Positions 14,571 through 22,255 are shown, counted from the stretch's first letter. The stretch: 28,242 nucleotides of DNA from an uncultured Bacillaceae bacterium (GCA_937967685.1 CALBTX010000117.1:1-28242); one strand, 5' to 3'. Translations and numbers: made by a program. The notes: a model not told the origin generated them from the sequence alone.

Positions 14571-14701
14571 TCACTTTTATATCACTTGCTTATATCACTT
14601 GAAATTGACTGAATTCATTCAGATCACTACAGCACATCGAGTCACTTTAACACATCCAGACACCTGAGGACACTCAGTCACTTGAGCACATTCAGATCAC
14701 T
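14571..14701. repeat. Degenerate tandem repeat with AGTGA-led units
   Basis: On the minus strand the pentamer AGTGA recurs seven times in 131 bases (plus-strand TCACT at 14571, 14582, 14595, 14624, 14642, 14678 and 14697). The upstream units are 17-19 bases long and resemble AGTGATCTGAATGTGCTCA. The three units nearest the FAH gene shrink to 11-13 bases (AGTGATATAAA). The first unit contains the stop codon of the dehydrogenase gene. No coding or terminator structure is evident. Confidence 0.7.
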
Positions 14702-15665
14702 GAAGATTGACCACATTGGCAATCGAGTCTCCATTTTCTGCTTTTTGTATATTGTCAAAAGCCATGCCTAATACGCGTTCCAGCGTATCACGTGTTCCCG
14801 CGCCTATGTGCGGTGTGGCAATGACATTGTCCAGCTTCAATAGCGGGTGGTCGGCCGAAACCGGTTCAGATGACCAAACATCGATACCGGCCCCGGCAAT
14901 GATGCCTTCAGCCAACGCTTGTGCTAACGCTTTTTCATCAACGATGCCGCCCCTTGATACATTGATTAAGATGGCGCTCTCTTTCATCATTTGCAGTTCT
15001 CTCAAACCGATCAAATGTTTCGTTTCGGGTAACAAAGGGAGATGCAGACTGATAATATCCGCCGTCTTTAAGAGTTCGGCCAACGATAAGTACTCCGCCT
15101 GCAGCCTCTTTTCGACATCCGGGGGCGCCCGATACGGATCATAGTAAACGATGTGTGTGCCCAATGCTTTCGAGCGCTTGGCCGTCTCTCTGCCAATATG
15201 TCCAAAGCCAACTATTCCGTGAGTTTTGCCATCCATCTCATAAGAAGAAGAGCGCCATTGCCACATGAGCCACTTTCCCTGTTTTGTCGCTTCGTTCAAG
15301 AGAGGCAACTTGCGATATAAAGCTAGAATGAACAATAAAGTCAGTTCGGCCACACCGGTCGCATTGCCCCCGTAAGTATTGGCCACGGGGATTTGCAAGC
15401 GTGTGGCCGTTTTGACATCAATATTATCCACACCGACCCCCGTTTTCTGAATGAGCTTGACCCGTTTGGCATTTAAGATCATCTCACGATCGATTTTTGC
15501 CGTGGCCACAAGCAAAAAGTCCGCGTGGGAAAGCACTTTCTCCCGTTCCTCTGGATTCATGTCTTGCCAGTATAACAACTGAAACCCCTCAGGTTTCATC
15601 ATTGAAAACAAGCGTTTCATATCCTCTTGAACTTCGTCAAAGTAAAGAATCGTTTTCAAGAGCAC
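14697..15665 (-). CDS. D-2-hydroxyacid dehydrogenase (NAD-dependent)
   Basis: The 322-residue protein belongs to the D-isomer-specific 2-hydroxyacid dehydrogenases, which interconvert 2-oxo acids and D-2-hydroxy acids. It shows the Rossmann motif GFGHIG (153-158), Asp176 at the end of the following strand in YYDPYR (favouring NAD over NADP), and the catalytic Arg238 (NVSRGGIVDE), Glu267 and His286 (TPHIGAG). The length is standard. The start is a GTG directly after the racemase-like gene's TAA, with GGAGG just upstream. Direct adjacency to a LarA-like protein suggests they work in series on one hydroxyacid. Its stop codon lies within the first unit of a tandem repeat. Glyoxylate/hydroxypyruvate or phosphoglycerate-type substrates cannot be excluded. 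Confidence 0.92.
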   Translation of the reverse strand: MLLKTILYFDEVQEDMKRLFSMMKPEGFQLLYWQDMNPEEREKVLSHADFLLVATAKIDREMILNAKRVKLIQKTGVGVDNIDVKTATRLQIPVANTYGGNATGVAELTLLFILALYRKLPLLNEATKQGKWLMWQWRSSSYEMDGKTHGIVGFGHIGRETAKRSKALGTHIVYYDPYRAPPDVEKRLQAEYLSLAELLKTADIISLHLPLLPETKHLIGLRELQMMKESAILINVSRGGIVDEKALAQALAEGIIAGAGIDVWSSEPVSADHPLLKLDNVIATPHIGAGTRDTLERVLGMAFDNIQKAENGDSIANVVNLQ

Positions 15666-16931
15666 TTAATCCTCCCCCGCCGTCAATTTTTTGGCTATGA
15701 CACCATTCTCGTCGAACGATAACACGTGCCGGCTATGAACTTGAAACTCCCGGGCCGATTGCTCCATCTCCTGCAGTACAGGTGGAGAAACATACAGACG
15801 ATGCAAGTGCAGCGTATTTGGAATTTGGATGGCCTTGACGGACTGATGATCGGTTTGCGGACCTAAACTGCGCAAAGCGGTTTCAATGGCTTCTTTTTCC
15901 GTTGGATAAATCAAAGGCAGCATGGCTCGCTGCAAATAGGTACTTGTTAAGGCATTCGTGTATGTTGCCTTCGGATCCATTCTGTCGACCAGCTGCTGCG
16001 TGGTGAAATCAGCCAGACCGACACCTTGCGCATTCCCGAAAGATTGCTCGGCCAGATCGAGCACGGCAATCCTTTTGATTTGCGGACTTTCCGGTTCGGG
16101 AACCCCCTCAATTCTCCACCTGCCGATAATGTTCGGGTCCATTCCCGTGCCGCTGTAAATTTTGCCCATCTCTTCAACGATTAATAGATCAATGTTTTCG
16201 ATCGGCAAGCTGGGCATCATCTCTTTCGACTGCCGCAACAGCTCACTCTCCTTTTCAAACCAGTCTCTCGGATGGATACCGACAATATCTGCCGTTTCAT
16301 CGTAACCGTTCTCCAATATGGCCAAACCCATTAATATCGGCGCATGGTGCAAGGCTGTTGCGCAAACTTCCTCTATATTTTCAGCCATCCGCAATGCCCC
16401 GTGACGATGGACGTACGTCGCCCCCTTGATTTTCCCCAAACCGATGGTGACCATTTTGCTTAACCCGCTTTCCACGCTTCCCCGAAAAGCGGTATGCGCT
16501 TTCACCCGATTGACCACGATAATCCCGTCGGCATGATAAGCGTTTTTATCCATATAAACGGGTACACCTTTTGGTGTAACGGCAATCTGTTCAACCTCCA
16601 TGGAAGAGCGGATTTGTGCGCCCACGGATGTTTCCGTAATCCCCAGATGCCGTAACACTTCCACTTGCCCCTCGGCTGTCGCTCCGCCATGACTGCCCAT
16701 GGCCGGCACCAGAAAAGGAGCCAAGCCCATTTCCTTCAACCGGGCGACGACGATCCTTAAAATTTCGGCAATGTTGGCAATACCTCTGCTTCCCGCCGTG
16801 ACAGCAATTTGCGCCTTTGGGGGCAACGTGTCCACAGGCAAATATTGTCTCAGTTCACGATCGATGTTTTGTTTCAAGTCTTCAATTTTTCCGGCAACGA
16901 ACTTCTGTTCAATCTCAACCATTTCAAACAT
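15666..16931 (-). CDS. LarA-like nickel-pincer-dependent racemase/epimerase homologue (DUF2088)
   Basis: The protein of 421 residues resembles the LarA superfamily, whose members racemise or epimerise 2-hydroxyacids with a nickel-pincer nucleotide. Candidate equivalents of lactate racemase His108, His174, Lys184 and His200 are His81 (PAMGSHGG), His146 (VKAHTAFRG), Lys159 (GLSKMVTIG) and His175 (YVHRHG). Their spacing (65, 13, 16) is close to LarA (66, 10, 16). The alignment was done by eye and is inference. I start at the ATG at 16931 behind GAAGGGAG; a longer start at 16955 overlaps the GntR stop. The cofactor-making genes larB, larC and larE are not in the window. The gene lies between a GntR regulator and a D-2-hydroxyacid dehydrogenase, which supports a hydroxyacid substrate. 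Confidence 0.78.
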   Translation of the reverse strand: MFEMVEIEQKFVAGKIEDLKQNIDRELRQYLPVDTLPPKAQIAVTAGSRGIANIAEILRIVVARLKEMGLAPFLVPAMGSHGGATAEGQVEVLRHLGITETSVGAQIRSSMEVEQIAVTPKGVPVYMDKNAYHADGIIVVNRVKAHTAFRGSVESGLSKMVTIGLGKIKGATYVHRHGALRMAENIEEVCATALHHAPILMGLAILENGYDETADIVGIHPRDWFEKESELLRQSKEMMPSLPIENIDLLIVEEMGKIYSGTGMDPNIIGRWRIEGVPEPESPQIKRIAVLDLAEQSFGNAQGVGLADFTTQQLVDRMDPKATYTNALTSTYLQRAMLPLIYPTEKEAIETALRSLGPQTDHQSVKAIQIPNTLHLHRLYVSPPVLQEMEQSAREFQVHSRHVLSFDENGVIAKKLTAGED

Positions 16932-16947
16932 GAACAAAAAACTCCCT

Positions 16948-17655
16948 TCACTCATTAAGGTTGCCCCAAATCTTCTCCTCCGTTTTGAGCAAATGTTCTC
17001 TCATCGCCAGCGAAGCTTTCTCTGGATCTCTTTCCAAAACACCGGCTATGATTTTCCGATGTTCCGAGTCGACTTCAGTAAAACGTCCCGGGAGTCTGGC
17101 CGACTGAAGTTTACTCAGTCTCATCCCGTCTTCGAACACTTTGGAAACGGTGTGAAAAGTGTTTTGATAGAGCGAATTATGCGAGGCATGGATAAGATAG
17201 GCATGAAATTGATAGTCTTCGCTCACACCGATCGATCCGCTTTCATAGGCTTCGATGAGTTTCTCATGAGCGCGTTTGATCATGGAAATGTCTTTGTCTG
17301 TTGCTCTCAGTGCAGCCAATCCGGCCGCTTCAACCTCGATGCCCCGGCGAAACTCCATCAGCTGCTGCAACTGATTTTTTTCAATGAAATGACCAGCAAT
17401 TTTCTTGGAAATAACACGGCCATCTGTCTCTTTCAAAAAGATGCCCGCACCCGACCTTTTTTCGATCAATCCATTCACTCTGAGCACACTCAGCGCTTCC
17501 CGGACAACTGTCTTACTGACCTGAAAAAGTTCCGCCAGTTCATTTTCCGAAGGCAGTTTTTCACCCGGCTGCATCTTATTGGTTTGAATATAGTCTTCAA
17601 TGGCGACGATAATCTCTTCAAATAAATACTTGCGTTGAATCGGTTTAAAAATCAT
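16948..17655 (-). CDS. GntR-family regulator (FCD/FadR type) of operon C
   Basis: The 235-residue regulator has a winged helix (EEIIVAIEDYIQTNKMQPGEKLPSENELAELFQ in two blocks, then VSKTVVREALSVLRVNGLIEKR) and a complete FCD domain with ligand residues in VSEDYQFHAYLIHASHN, SEHRKI and REHLLK. Such proteins are usually repressors released by an organic acid. The ATG at 17655 is preferred over a GTG nine bases earlier because GGGTGAT is well spaced for it. It is the first gene of operon C, and its own promoter carries a TGGTCNGACCA-type palindrome. This is the classic FadR-subfamily site, so this protein is the best candidate to bind it and control both divergent operons. Confidence 0.92.
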   Translation of the reverse strand: MIFKPIQRKYLFEEIIVAIEDYIQTNKMQPGEKLPSENELAELFQVSKTVVREALSVLRVNGLIEKRSGAGIFLKETDGRVISKKIAGHFIEKNQLQQLMEFRRGIEVEAAGLAALRATDKDISMIKRAHEKLIEAYESGSIGVSEDYQFHAYLIHASHNSLYQNTFHTVSKVFEDGMRLSKLQSARLPGRFTEVDSEHRKIIAGVLERDPEKASLAMREHLLKTEEKIWGNLNE

Positions 17656-17713
17656 GTTGATCACCCGTCAGACATATGGATCAGCAATAAAGATGAAAAG
17701 TAGTCACTTATGG

Positions 17714-17743
17714 TTGATATGGTCAGACCATATGTTTTATAAT
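17714..17743 (+). promoter_or_regulatory. Rightward sigma-A promoter of operon D
   Basis: TTGATA (17714-17719) and the consensus TATAAT (17738-17743) are 18 bases apart and flank the operator. The start point would be near 17750, giving a leader of about 79 bases. The two -10 boxes of the divergent promoters are only four bases apart, so both cannot be occupied by polymerase at once. Confidence 0.68.
17717..17733. promoter_or_regulatory. FadR-type GntR operator in the divergent promoter region
   Basis: ATATGGTCAGACCATAT is a perfect inverted repeat of 8-base arms around one central base. It matches the TGGTCNGACCA pattern of FadR-subfamily GntR regulators. It falls between the -35 and -10 boxes of the rightward promoter and just downstream of the leftward start point, so one bound dimer could repress both operons. 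Confidence 0.85.
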
Positions 17744-17747
17744 ATAG

Positions 17748-17777
17748 AGTATAATGAATTTTGCGATCATTTGTCAA
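17748..17777 (-). promoter_or_regulatory. Leftward sigma-A promoter of operon C
   Basis: On the minus strand TTGACA (17777-17772) is followed after 18 bases by TATACT (17753-17748). Transcription would begin near 17741 and run through the palindrome at 17717-17733 before reaching the GntR gene. Confidence 0.7.
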
Positions 17778-17828
17778 TTTCATTTCGCCTATTGAATGTG
17801 TTCTTGATGCAACTGGGGCTGAACAGGA

Positions 17829-18431
17829 ATGACAGAGAAAAATCCGTACTCCATTCTTCGAACATCCGAACAGGTGGCTCGCCAAATCGTGGATTACATT
17901 TCCTTTGAAAACTTACAGGCGGGAACCCGACTGCCTACGGAAAGAAAGTTAAGCGAACTGCTTCAAGTCAGCCGTTCATCCATTCGCGAAGGTCTGCGTG
18001 TGCTGGAGATTTTAGGTTATGTTTACTCCAAACAAGGCATTGGTACATTCGTCTCTGCATCGACTCCGTATTTGATTCCGGAACAAGTGATCCAGCACCA
18101 TCCGCATCTCGAACAGTTGGATCATTATTTTGAAATCTTGGAGATGGTTACCGAAAAAATCATCGAACTTTCCAACAAGCAAAACAAACTTCAGCCTGCC
18201 GCAGAGCTCAGGTTGAAAAAGCCGGGTCAAAACATGCCATTCGTGGATTGGGATGCGCGCGCATGGGATGCGCTCGCACAGTGGATGATGACCCTTGCTG
18301 AACGCTTGCCCAACCCGCATTATTATGCGCTGTGGACAAAAACGTACCGTTTTTTGTGTGAAAACAACTATTTTCAGCGCAAACAGCTTTCGGTACATAC
18401 GTTCGTTCGACAGATAACGGAAAACGACTGA
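17829..18431 (+). CDS. Short GntR-family protein with degenerate FCD domain
   Basis: The 200-residue protein has a convincing winged helix (SEQVARQIVDYISFENLQAGTRLPTERKLSELLQ in two blocks, then VSRSSIREGLRVLEILGYV and GIGTFVS). The remaining 120 residues only faintly follow the FCD helices. The usual metal-binding Asp-x3-His helix is represented by VDWDARAWDALAQW without His, and the last helix with the third His is missing, so it is about 35 residues shorter than its relatives. It may be a ligand-insensitive regulator or bind a different signal. The ATG at 17829 has only a weak ribosome site (GGGG ten bases upstream). It is followed after 15 bases by the dehydratase gene and is driven by the rightward divergent promoter. 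Confidence 0.85.
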   Translation: MTEKNPYSILRTSEQVARQIVDYISFENLQAGTRLPTERKLSELLQVSRSSIREGLRVLEILGYVYSKQGIGTFVSASTPYLIPEQVIQHHPHLEQLDHYFEILEMVTEKIIELSNKQNKLQPAAELRLKKPGQNMPFVDWDARAWDALAQWMMTLAERLPNPHYYALWTKTYRFLCENNYFQRKQLSVHTFVRQITEND

Positions 18432-18446
18432 AAGGAAGGATGACCG

Positions 18447-20129
18447 ATGCAGAAAAGTAATTTAACGTCATACGGCGACGCCGGATTCAGCCAATTTATT
18501 CGCAAGGCCTTCAATCGACATCTCGGTTTGGGAGAGGAAGATTTCGACAAACCCGTGATCGGCATTTGTAATACATACAGTGAAATCAATCGCTGCCACA
18601 CACATTTCGGTCCGATTGTGCAGGCGATCAAAAGAGGGGTGCTCATGGCCGGCGGCGTACCTTTGGAATTTCCGACAATCTCTCTCGGGGAAATATTCAC
18701 CAGTCCGACAACAATGCTTTACCGCAATCTTGCGGCGATGGATACGGAAGAAATGATCAGCGCCCAACCGCTTGACGGCGTCGTCCTCATCGGTGGATGT
18801 GACAAAATGACGCCCGCTCAGCTGATGGGTGCGGCCAGTGCAAATATTCCAACGATCATGATCACCGGTGGGCCGATGGCTAATGGGGAGTACGAAGGAA
18901 AAACATTGGGAGCGTGTTCTGATTGCCGTTTCTTCTGGCAGGAATATCGAGCCGGCAAAATAGACGACGAAGCATTGTCCGAAATCAACGCTTCCCTGGC
19001 CCCGACCGCCGGTCACTGCATGGTCATGGGCAGCGCTAGCACGATGGCCGTTTGCGCCGAAGCGTTGGGCATGATGCTCCCGGGCAGCGCCGCCATTCCG
19101 GCGACAGACAACAAGCGTTTGCATCTCGCCCAGGAAACGGGAAAACAAATCGTCGCTTTAGTCGAACAAGGGATCACCCCTTCACAGATTATGACCAAAA
19201 AGTCTTTTGAAAACGCCATCAGAATGCTGATGGCCGTAGGCGGATCGACAAATGCGGTGATTCATCTGCTGGCCATCGCCGGACGATTGGGCATTAAGTT
19301 GACTCTGGACGACTTTGATCAGCTGGGTCGGGAAACGCCGTTTGTGGCTAACTTGCGCCCAGCCGGAAAATATCAGATGGAAGACTTTGCCCGTGCGGGA
19401 GGGGCACCAGCGGTGCTTAAAGAACTTTCCCCTCTGCTTCATCTTGATGCGCTGACCGTAACAGGACGGACACTTGGGGAAAACATCCGTGACGTTCAAG
19501 TTTCGGATGTTTACAGAGACATCATTCGTCCCCTTACCGATCCTTTGTACAAAGACAGCGGACTCGTGGTCTTAAAAGGAAACTTGGCTCCCAACGGGGC
19601 CGTAATCAAACCGAAAGCGGCTTCCAAAGACCTGCTGAAACATCGGGGAAGGGCGGTCGTCTTCCACTCCACACAAGACCTGGAGCAAAGAATCGACGAC
19701 CCTGACCTGGATGTTCGATCTGACGATATTTTGGTCCTGCAGAATGCCGGACCGGTGGGGGCCCCGGGCATGCCTGAGGCCGGCATGCTTCCTATTCCTG
19801 AAAAACTGCTTAAACAGGGCGTGCGGGACATGGTCCGAATTTCGGATGCCCGCATGAGCGGCACCGCATTTGGAACCGTTGTGCTCCATGTTACTCCGGA
19901 AGCAGCCGTCGGCGGTCCTTTGGCCTTTGTCCGCACCGGTGATATCATCGAATTAGATGTGGAACAAAGAAAACTGGAGCTGGACATCAGTGCGGAAGAA
20001 ATGGAACAGAGGAAAAAGTCATGGACTCCCCCGAAAATCCAACAACGAGGATATATCAATCTTTATCAACAACATGTTTTGCAGGCTGATCAAGGGTGTG
20101 ATTTTGATTTCCTGGTCGCAGACAAATGA
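18447..20129 (+). CDS. IlvD/Edd-family dehydratase (probable sugar-acid or dihydroxyacid dehydratase)
   Basis: The 560-residue Fe-S dehydratase removes water from a 2,3-dihydroxy acid to give a 2-oxo-3-deoxy acid. Candidate cluster cysteines are Cys41 (GICNTYSEIN), Cys118 (IGGCDKMTPAQLMG, with the metal-site Asp-Lys next to it) and Cys191 (APTAGHCMVMGSASTM). GACSDCRFFWQEYRAG and the C-terminal RISDARMSGTAFGTVVLHVTPEAAVGGPLAFVRTGD are also present. These features and the neighbourhood suggest the aldonate branch (arabinonate or xylonate type) rather than the branched-chain amino-acid enzyme; no ilv genes are nearby. The ATG at 18447 follows AAGGAAGG. It shares a control region with operon C, whose FAH-family and dehydrogenase enzymes could process its product. 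Confidence 0.92.
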   Translation: MQKSNLTSYGDAGFSQFIRKAFNRHLGLGEEDFDKPVIGICNTYSEINRCHTHFGPIVQAIKRGVLMAGGVPLEFPTISLGEIFTSPTTMLYRNLAAMDTEEMISAQPLDGVVLIGGCDKMTPAQLMGAASANIPTIMITGGPMANGEYEGKTLGACSDCRFFWQEYRAGKIDDEALSEINASLAPTAGHCMVMGSASTMAVCAEALGMMLPGSAAIPATDNKRLHLAQETGKQIVALVEQGITPSQIMTKKSFENAIRMLMAVGGSTNAVIHLLAIAGRLGIKLTLDDFDQLGRETPFVANLRPAGKYQMEDFARAGGAPAVLKELSPLLHLDALTVTGRTLGENIRDVQVSDVYRDIIRPLTDPLYKDSGLVVLKGNLAPNGAVIKPKAASKDLLKHRGRAVVFHSTQDLEQRIDDPDLDVRSDDILVLQNAGPVGAPGMPEAGMLPIPEKLLKQGVRDMVRISDARMSGTAFGTVVLHVTPEAAVGGPLAFVRTGDIIELDVEQRKLELDISAEEMEQRKKSWTPPKIQQRGYINLYQQHVLQADQGCDFDFLVADK

Positions 20130-20200
20130 GAAACGGTTCGATATGCAGGATGTTGTCAGGCAGACGTTTTCCGCCAAATCAACCGGCGGTGGCTGAGCGC

Positions 20201-21403
20201 CTATGACGCCTCGGCCTTCTGCTTTTCAACTTGTGCGGCAATATGTTTGCCGATCTGCAAAGAGGCCGTTGCTGCAGGAGAAGGCGCATTACAAACATGA
20301 ATCGCGTTCTTCGTCGGAATAATGACAAAGTCATCCAGCATTTTCCCGTCAATACTGATCGCCTGTGCTCTGACCCCGGCTTGAGCGGGAACGATGTCAT
20401 CCATCCCGATCTCGGGGATAAACTTTTGCAATGCTTGCACAAACGCTTTTTTGCTCAGCGAACGGTACATTTCCAACAGCCCTTCTTTCAGATTGGGCAG
20501 CGCCACTTTCCAAAAGCCGGGATAGGAGAGCACTTCCAAAAATTCATGCAGGTCAAAATCCGTTTTGGTGTAACCTTCTCTTTTGAAGCTTAGAACGGCA
20601 TTAGGTCCGATTAAAACCCGCCCGTCGATCATTCGGGAAAAATGGACGCCTAAGAAAGGAAAGTCCGGGTTGGGGACGGGGTAAATCAAATGTTTGACCA
20701 GATGTCGTTTTTCAGGTTTCAGCTCATAATATTCTCCCCTGAAAGGGATAATTTTCATCTTCGTTTGTATGTTCCCCATGTGCGCAACACGGTCGCTGTA
20801 CAAACCGGCACAGTTGATCAAATGACGTGTTCTCACTTCCCCCCGGTTCGTTTGTAAAGCAACAAAATCTCGTTCTTCCTGCATGTCCTGAACATGGGTG
20901 TTGTACAGAAATTCACCGCCTTTGGCGCTGAATATATCGGCAAACACCTCGGCCACCCGGGTGTAATTGACGATGCCCGTACTGGGCACACGAATCCCGG
21001 CCACCGCTTGGAGATGAGGTTCAATAGCTTGCACTTCGTCGGGTGTCAGCTTGTGGATATCCAGTTCATTTTGCAATCCTCGTTCGTATAAATGGTTCAA
21101 CAACGGAAGTTCCTTCTCTTCCGTGGCCACGATGAGTTTACCGCAAATGTCATATTCAATCCCGTGTTTCTCGCAAAATTGCACCATGTCTCTATTCCCT
21201 TGACGGGCGAATCTCGCTTTAAAACTGCCGGGTTTATAATAGATACCCGAATGAATCACCCCGCTGTTTCTGCCCGTCTGATGCACTGCCAACGTTTCTT
21301 CCTTCTCAATCACAACGACCTGATCCTCAGGATATATCTCCTTGATGGCCATAGCCGTGGAAAGCCCGACAATGCCGCTGCCGATAATGGCAATATCGTA
21401 CAT
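20201..21403 (-). CDS. lhgO: L-2-hydroxyglutarate oxidase-type FAD enzyme
   Basis: The 400-residue flavoprotein matches the LhgO (YgaF) branch of the DAO family, which oxidises L-2-hydroxyglutarate to 2-oxoglutarate with electrons to the quinone pool or oxygen. Seen are the dinucleotide motif IAIIGSGIVGLSTA at the N-terminus, IEKEETLAVHQTGRNSGVIHSGIYY (split around the flavin region), INCAGLYSDRVA, FRGEYYEL, and the C-terminal PAQAGVRAQAI followed by CNAPSPAATASLQIGK. The ATG at 21403 follows GAGGAG nine bases upstream; a longer frame to 21445 runs into the GntR stop region. It lies 23 bases behind its GntR gene and faces the dehydratase gene convergently. No csiD or gab genes accompany it, so the source of hydroxyglutarate (or a similar hydroxyacid) may be the racemase system next door. 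Confidence 0.9.
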   Translation of the reverse strand: MYDIAIIGSGIVGLSTAMAIKEIYPEDQVVVIEKEETLAVHQTGRNSGVIHSGIYYKPGSFKARFARQGNRDMVQFCEKHGIEYDICGKLIVATEEKELPLLNHLYERGLQNELDIHKLTPDEVQAIEPHLQAVAGIRVPSTGIVNYTRVAEVFADIFSAKGGEFLYNTHVQDMQEERDFVALQTNRGEVRTRHLINCAGLYSDRVAHMGNIQTKMKIIPFRGEYYELKPEKRHLVKHLIYPVPNPDFPFLGVHFSRMIDGRVLIGPNAVLSFKREGYTKTDFDLHEFLEVLSYPGFWKVALPNLKEGLLEMYRSLSKKAFVQALQKFIPEIGMDDIVPAQAGVRAQAISIDGKMLDDFVIIPTKNAIHVCNAPSPAATASLQIGKHIAAQVEKQKAEAS

Positions 21404-21426
21404 CTTGCAAAACTCCTCTCCCAATT

Positions 21427-22161
21427 TCATTTGTCGTCTAGGCACCGATTCAAAAAGGGGCTAGCGTCGCCTGCCAACTTTTCTTGCACATGAGCCAAAT
21501 GCTCAGCCATTTTTTGACGGGCCAGCTGTCCATCCCTCTGGCGAATGGCGCTGACGATGGCTTCGTGTTCCGCAAACACTTGCTCTCTTTTTCTTTGCAA
21601 GCCGACATTCTGTTTCAAAGTGAAGCGAAGCACCTTGTGATACAGGTCAGCAATATTTTCAACCATCTGGATCAAAATCGGATTGTGGGAGGCGCGGACA
21701 ACAGCCAAGTGAAAATCCACATCCGCCCGGTCACCGATGCTTTCTTCCTCCTCCACGATTCGTTGGAACTCGTTTTGCGCCTGTTTTAGCGCTTTGAGAT
21801 CCGTTTCCTGAAAGCGTTGCGCAGCGAGCGCCGCGGCCTCCGTTTCCAAAATCATTCTCGTTTCCAAGAGGTATAACACCTGCTCGTTCGATACCATCTC
21901 CAATGTTGTCGCTGCCAACAAATCGTTCAGCTGCACGTCCTTGACCCAGCTTCCTCCCCCCTGTTTGGATTCAATCAATCCGCTGGCAGCCAACACACTC
22001 AATGCTTCACGCACCGGGGCTCGACTGACTTTAAACATTTTGGCCAGTTCCGTTTCCGAAGGCAGCTTGCTGTTTGGCGGAAATTGTCCTTCTTTGATCA
22101 TTCTTTTCAATTCATCCAATACTTGTTCAGACACTTTGCGGCGCTGGATCGGATGTGGCAT
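21427..22161 (-). CDS. GntR-family regulator (FCD/FadR type) upstream of lhgO
   Basis: The 244-residue protein has a winged helix (RKVSEQVLDELKRMIKEGQF, SKLPSETELAKMFKVSRAPVREALSVLAASGLI) and a full FCD domain with ligand candidates in RADVDFHLAVVRASHN, AEHEAIV and AEHLAHV. It begins at the ATG at 22161 behind AAAGGTG; the frame extends 36 codons farther, but that part covers the promoter. A perfect inverted repeat overlaps the predicted -10 box, which points to autoregulation and control of lhgO downstream. It is clearly a different protein from the other two full GntR regulators in the window, so each operon has its own. Confidence 0.92.
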   Translation of the reverse strand: MPHPIQRRKVSEQVLDELKRMIKEGQFPPNSKLPSETELAKMFKVSRAPVREALSVLAASGLIESKQGGGSWVKDVQLNDLLAATTLEMVSNEQVLYLLETRMILETEAAALAAQRFQETDLKALKQAQNEFQRIVEEEESIGDRADVDFHLAVVRASHNPILIQMVENIADLYHKVLRFTLKQNVGLQRKREQVFAEHEAIVSAIRQRDGQLARQKMAEHLAHVQEKLAGDASPFLNRCLDDK

Positions 22162-22188
22162 GTTTTTCACCTTTCGTCTTGGAAAAAG

Positions 22189-22232
22189 TTGTATTACAAG
22201 AATACAATATGACAATTTAAGCGCAAAATCAA
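22189..22232 (-). promoter_or_regulatory. Promoter and inverted-repeat operator of the gntR-lhgO operon
   Basis: On the minus strand TTGATT (22232-22227) and TATTGT (22209-22204) are 17 bases apart. The perfect inverted repeat TTGTATTCTTGTAATACAA (22189-22207) overlaps the -10 box and the start region. The repeat has 7-base arms with a 5-base spacer. Confidence 0.65.
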
Positions 22233-22255
22233 GACATGATTTGATTCCCAAAAAC

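Noticed and set aside
16699..17625. Long plus-strand open frame (308 codons) across the racemase-like and GntR genes
   Set aside because: It is antisense to two genes with clear domain motifs, shows no recognisable domain and has no ribosome site. It is a shadow of codon bias.
18468..20059. Minus-strand frames of 226 and 182 codons opposite the dehydratase
   Set aside because: They lie wholly inside the IlvD/Edd gene, whose Fe-S motifs are intact; their Cys/His/Arg-rich translations look like reverse-frame artefacts.
20165..20195. CCGCC/GGCGG stem between the convergent dehydratase and lhgO genes
   Set aside because: The stem is short and no U-tract follows in either direction; a terminator cannot be supported.
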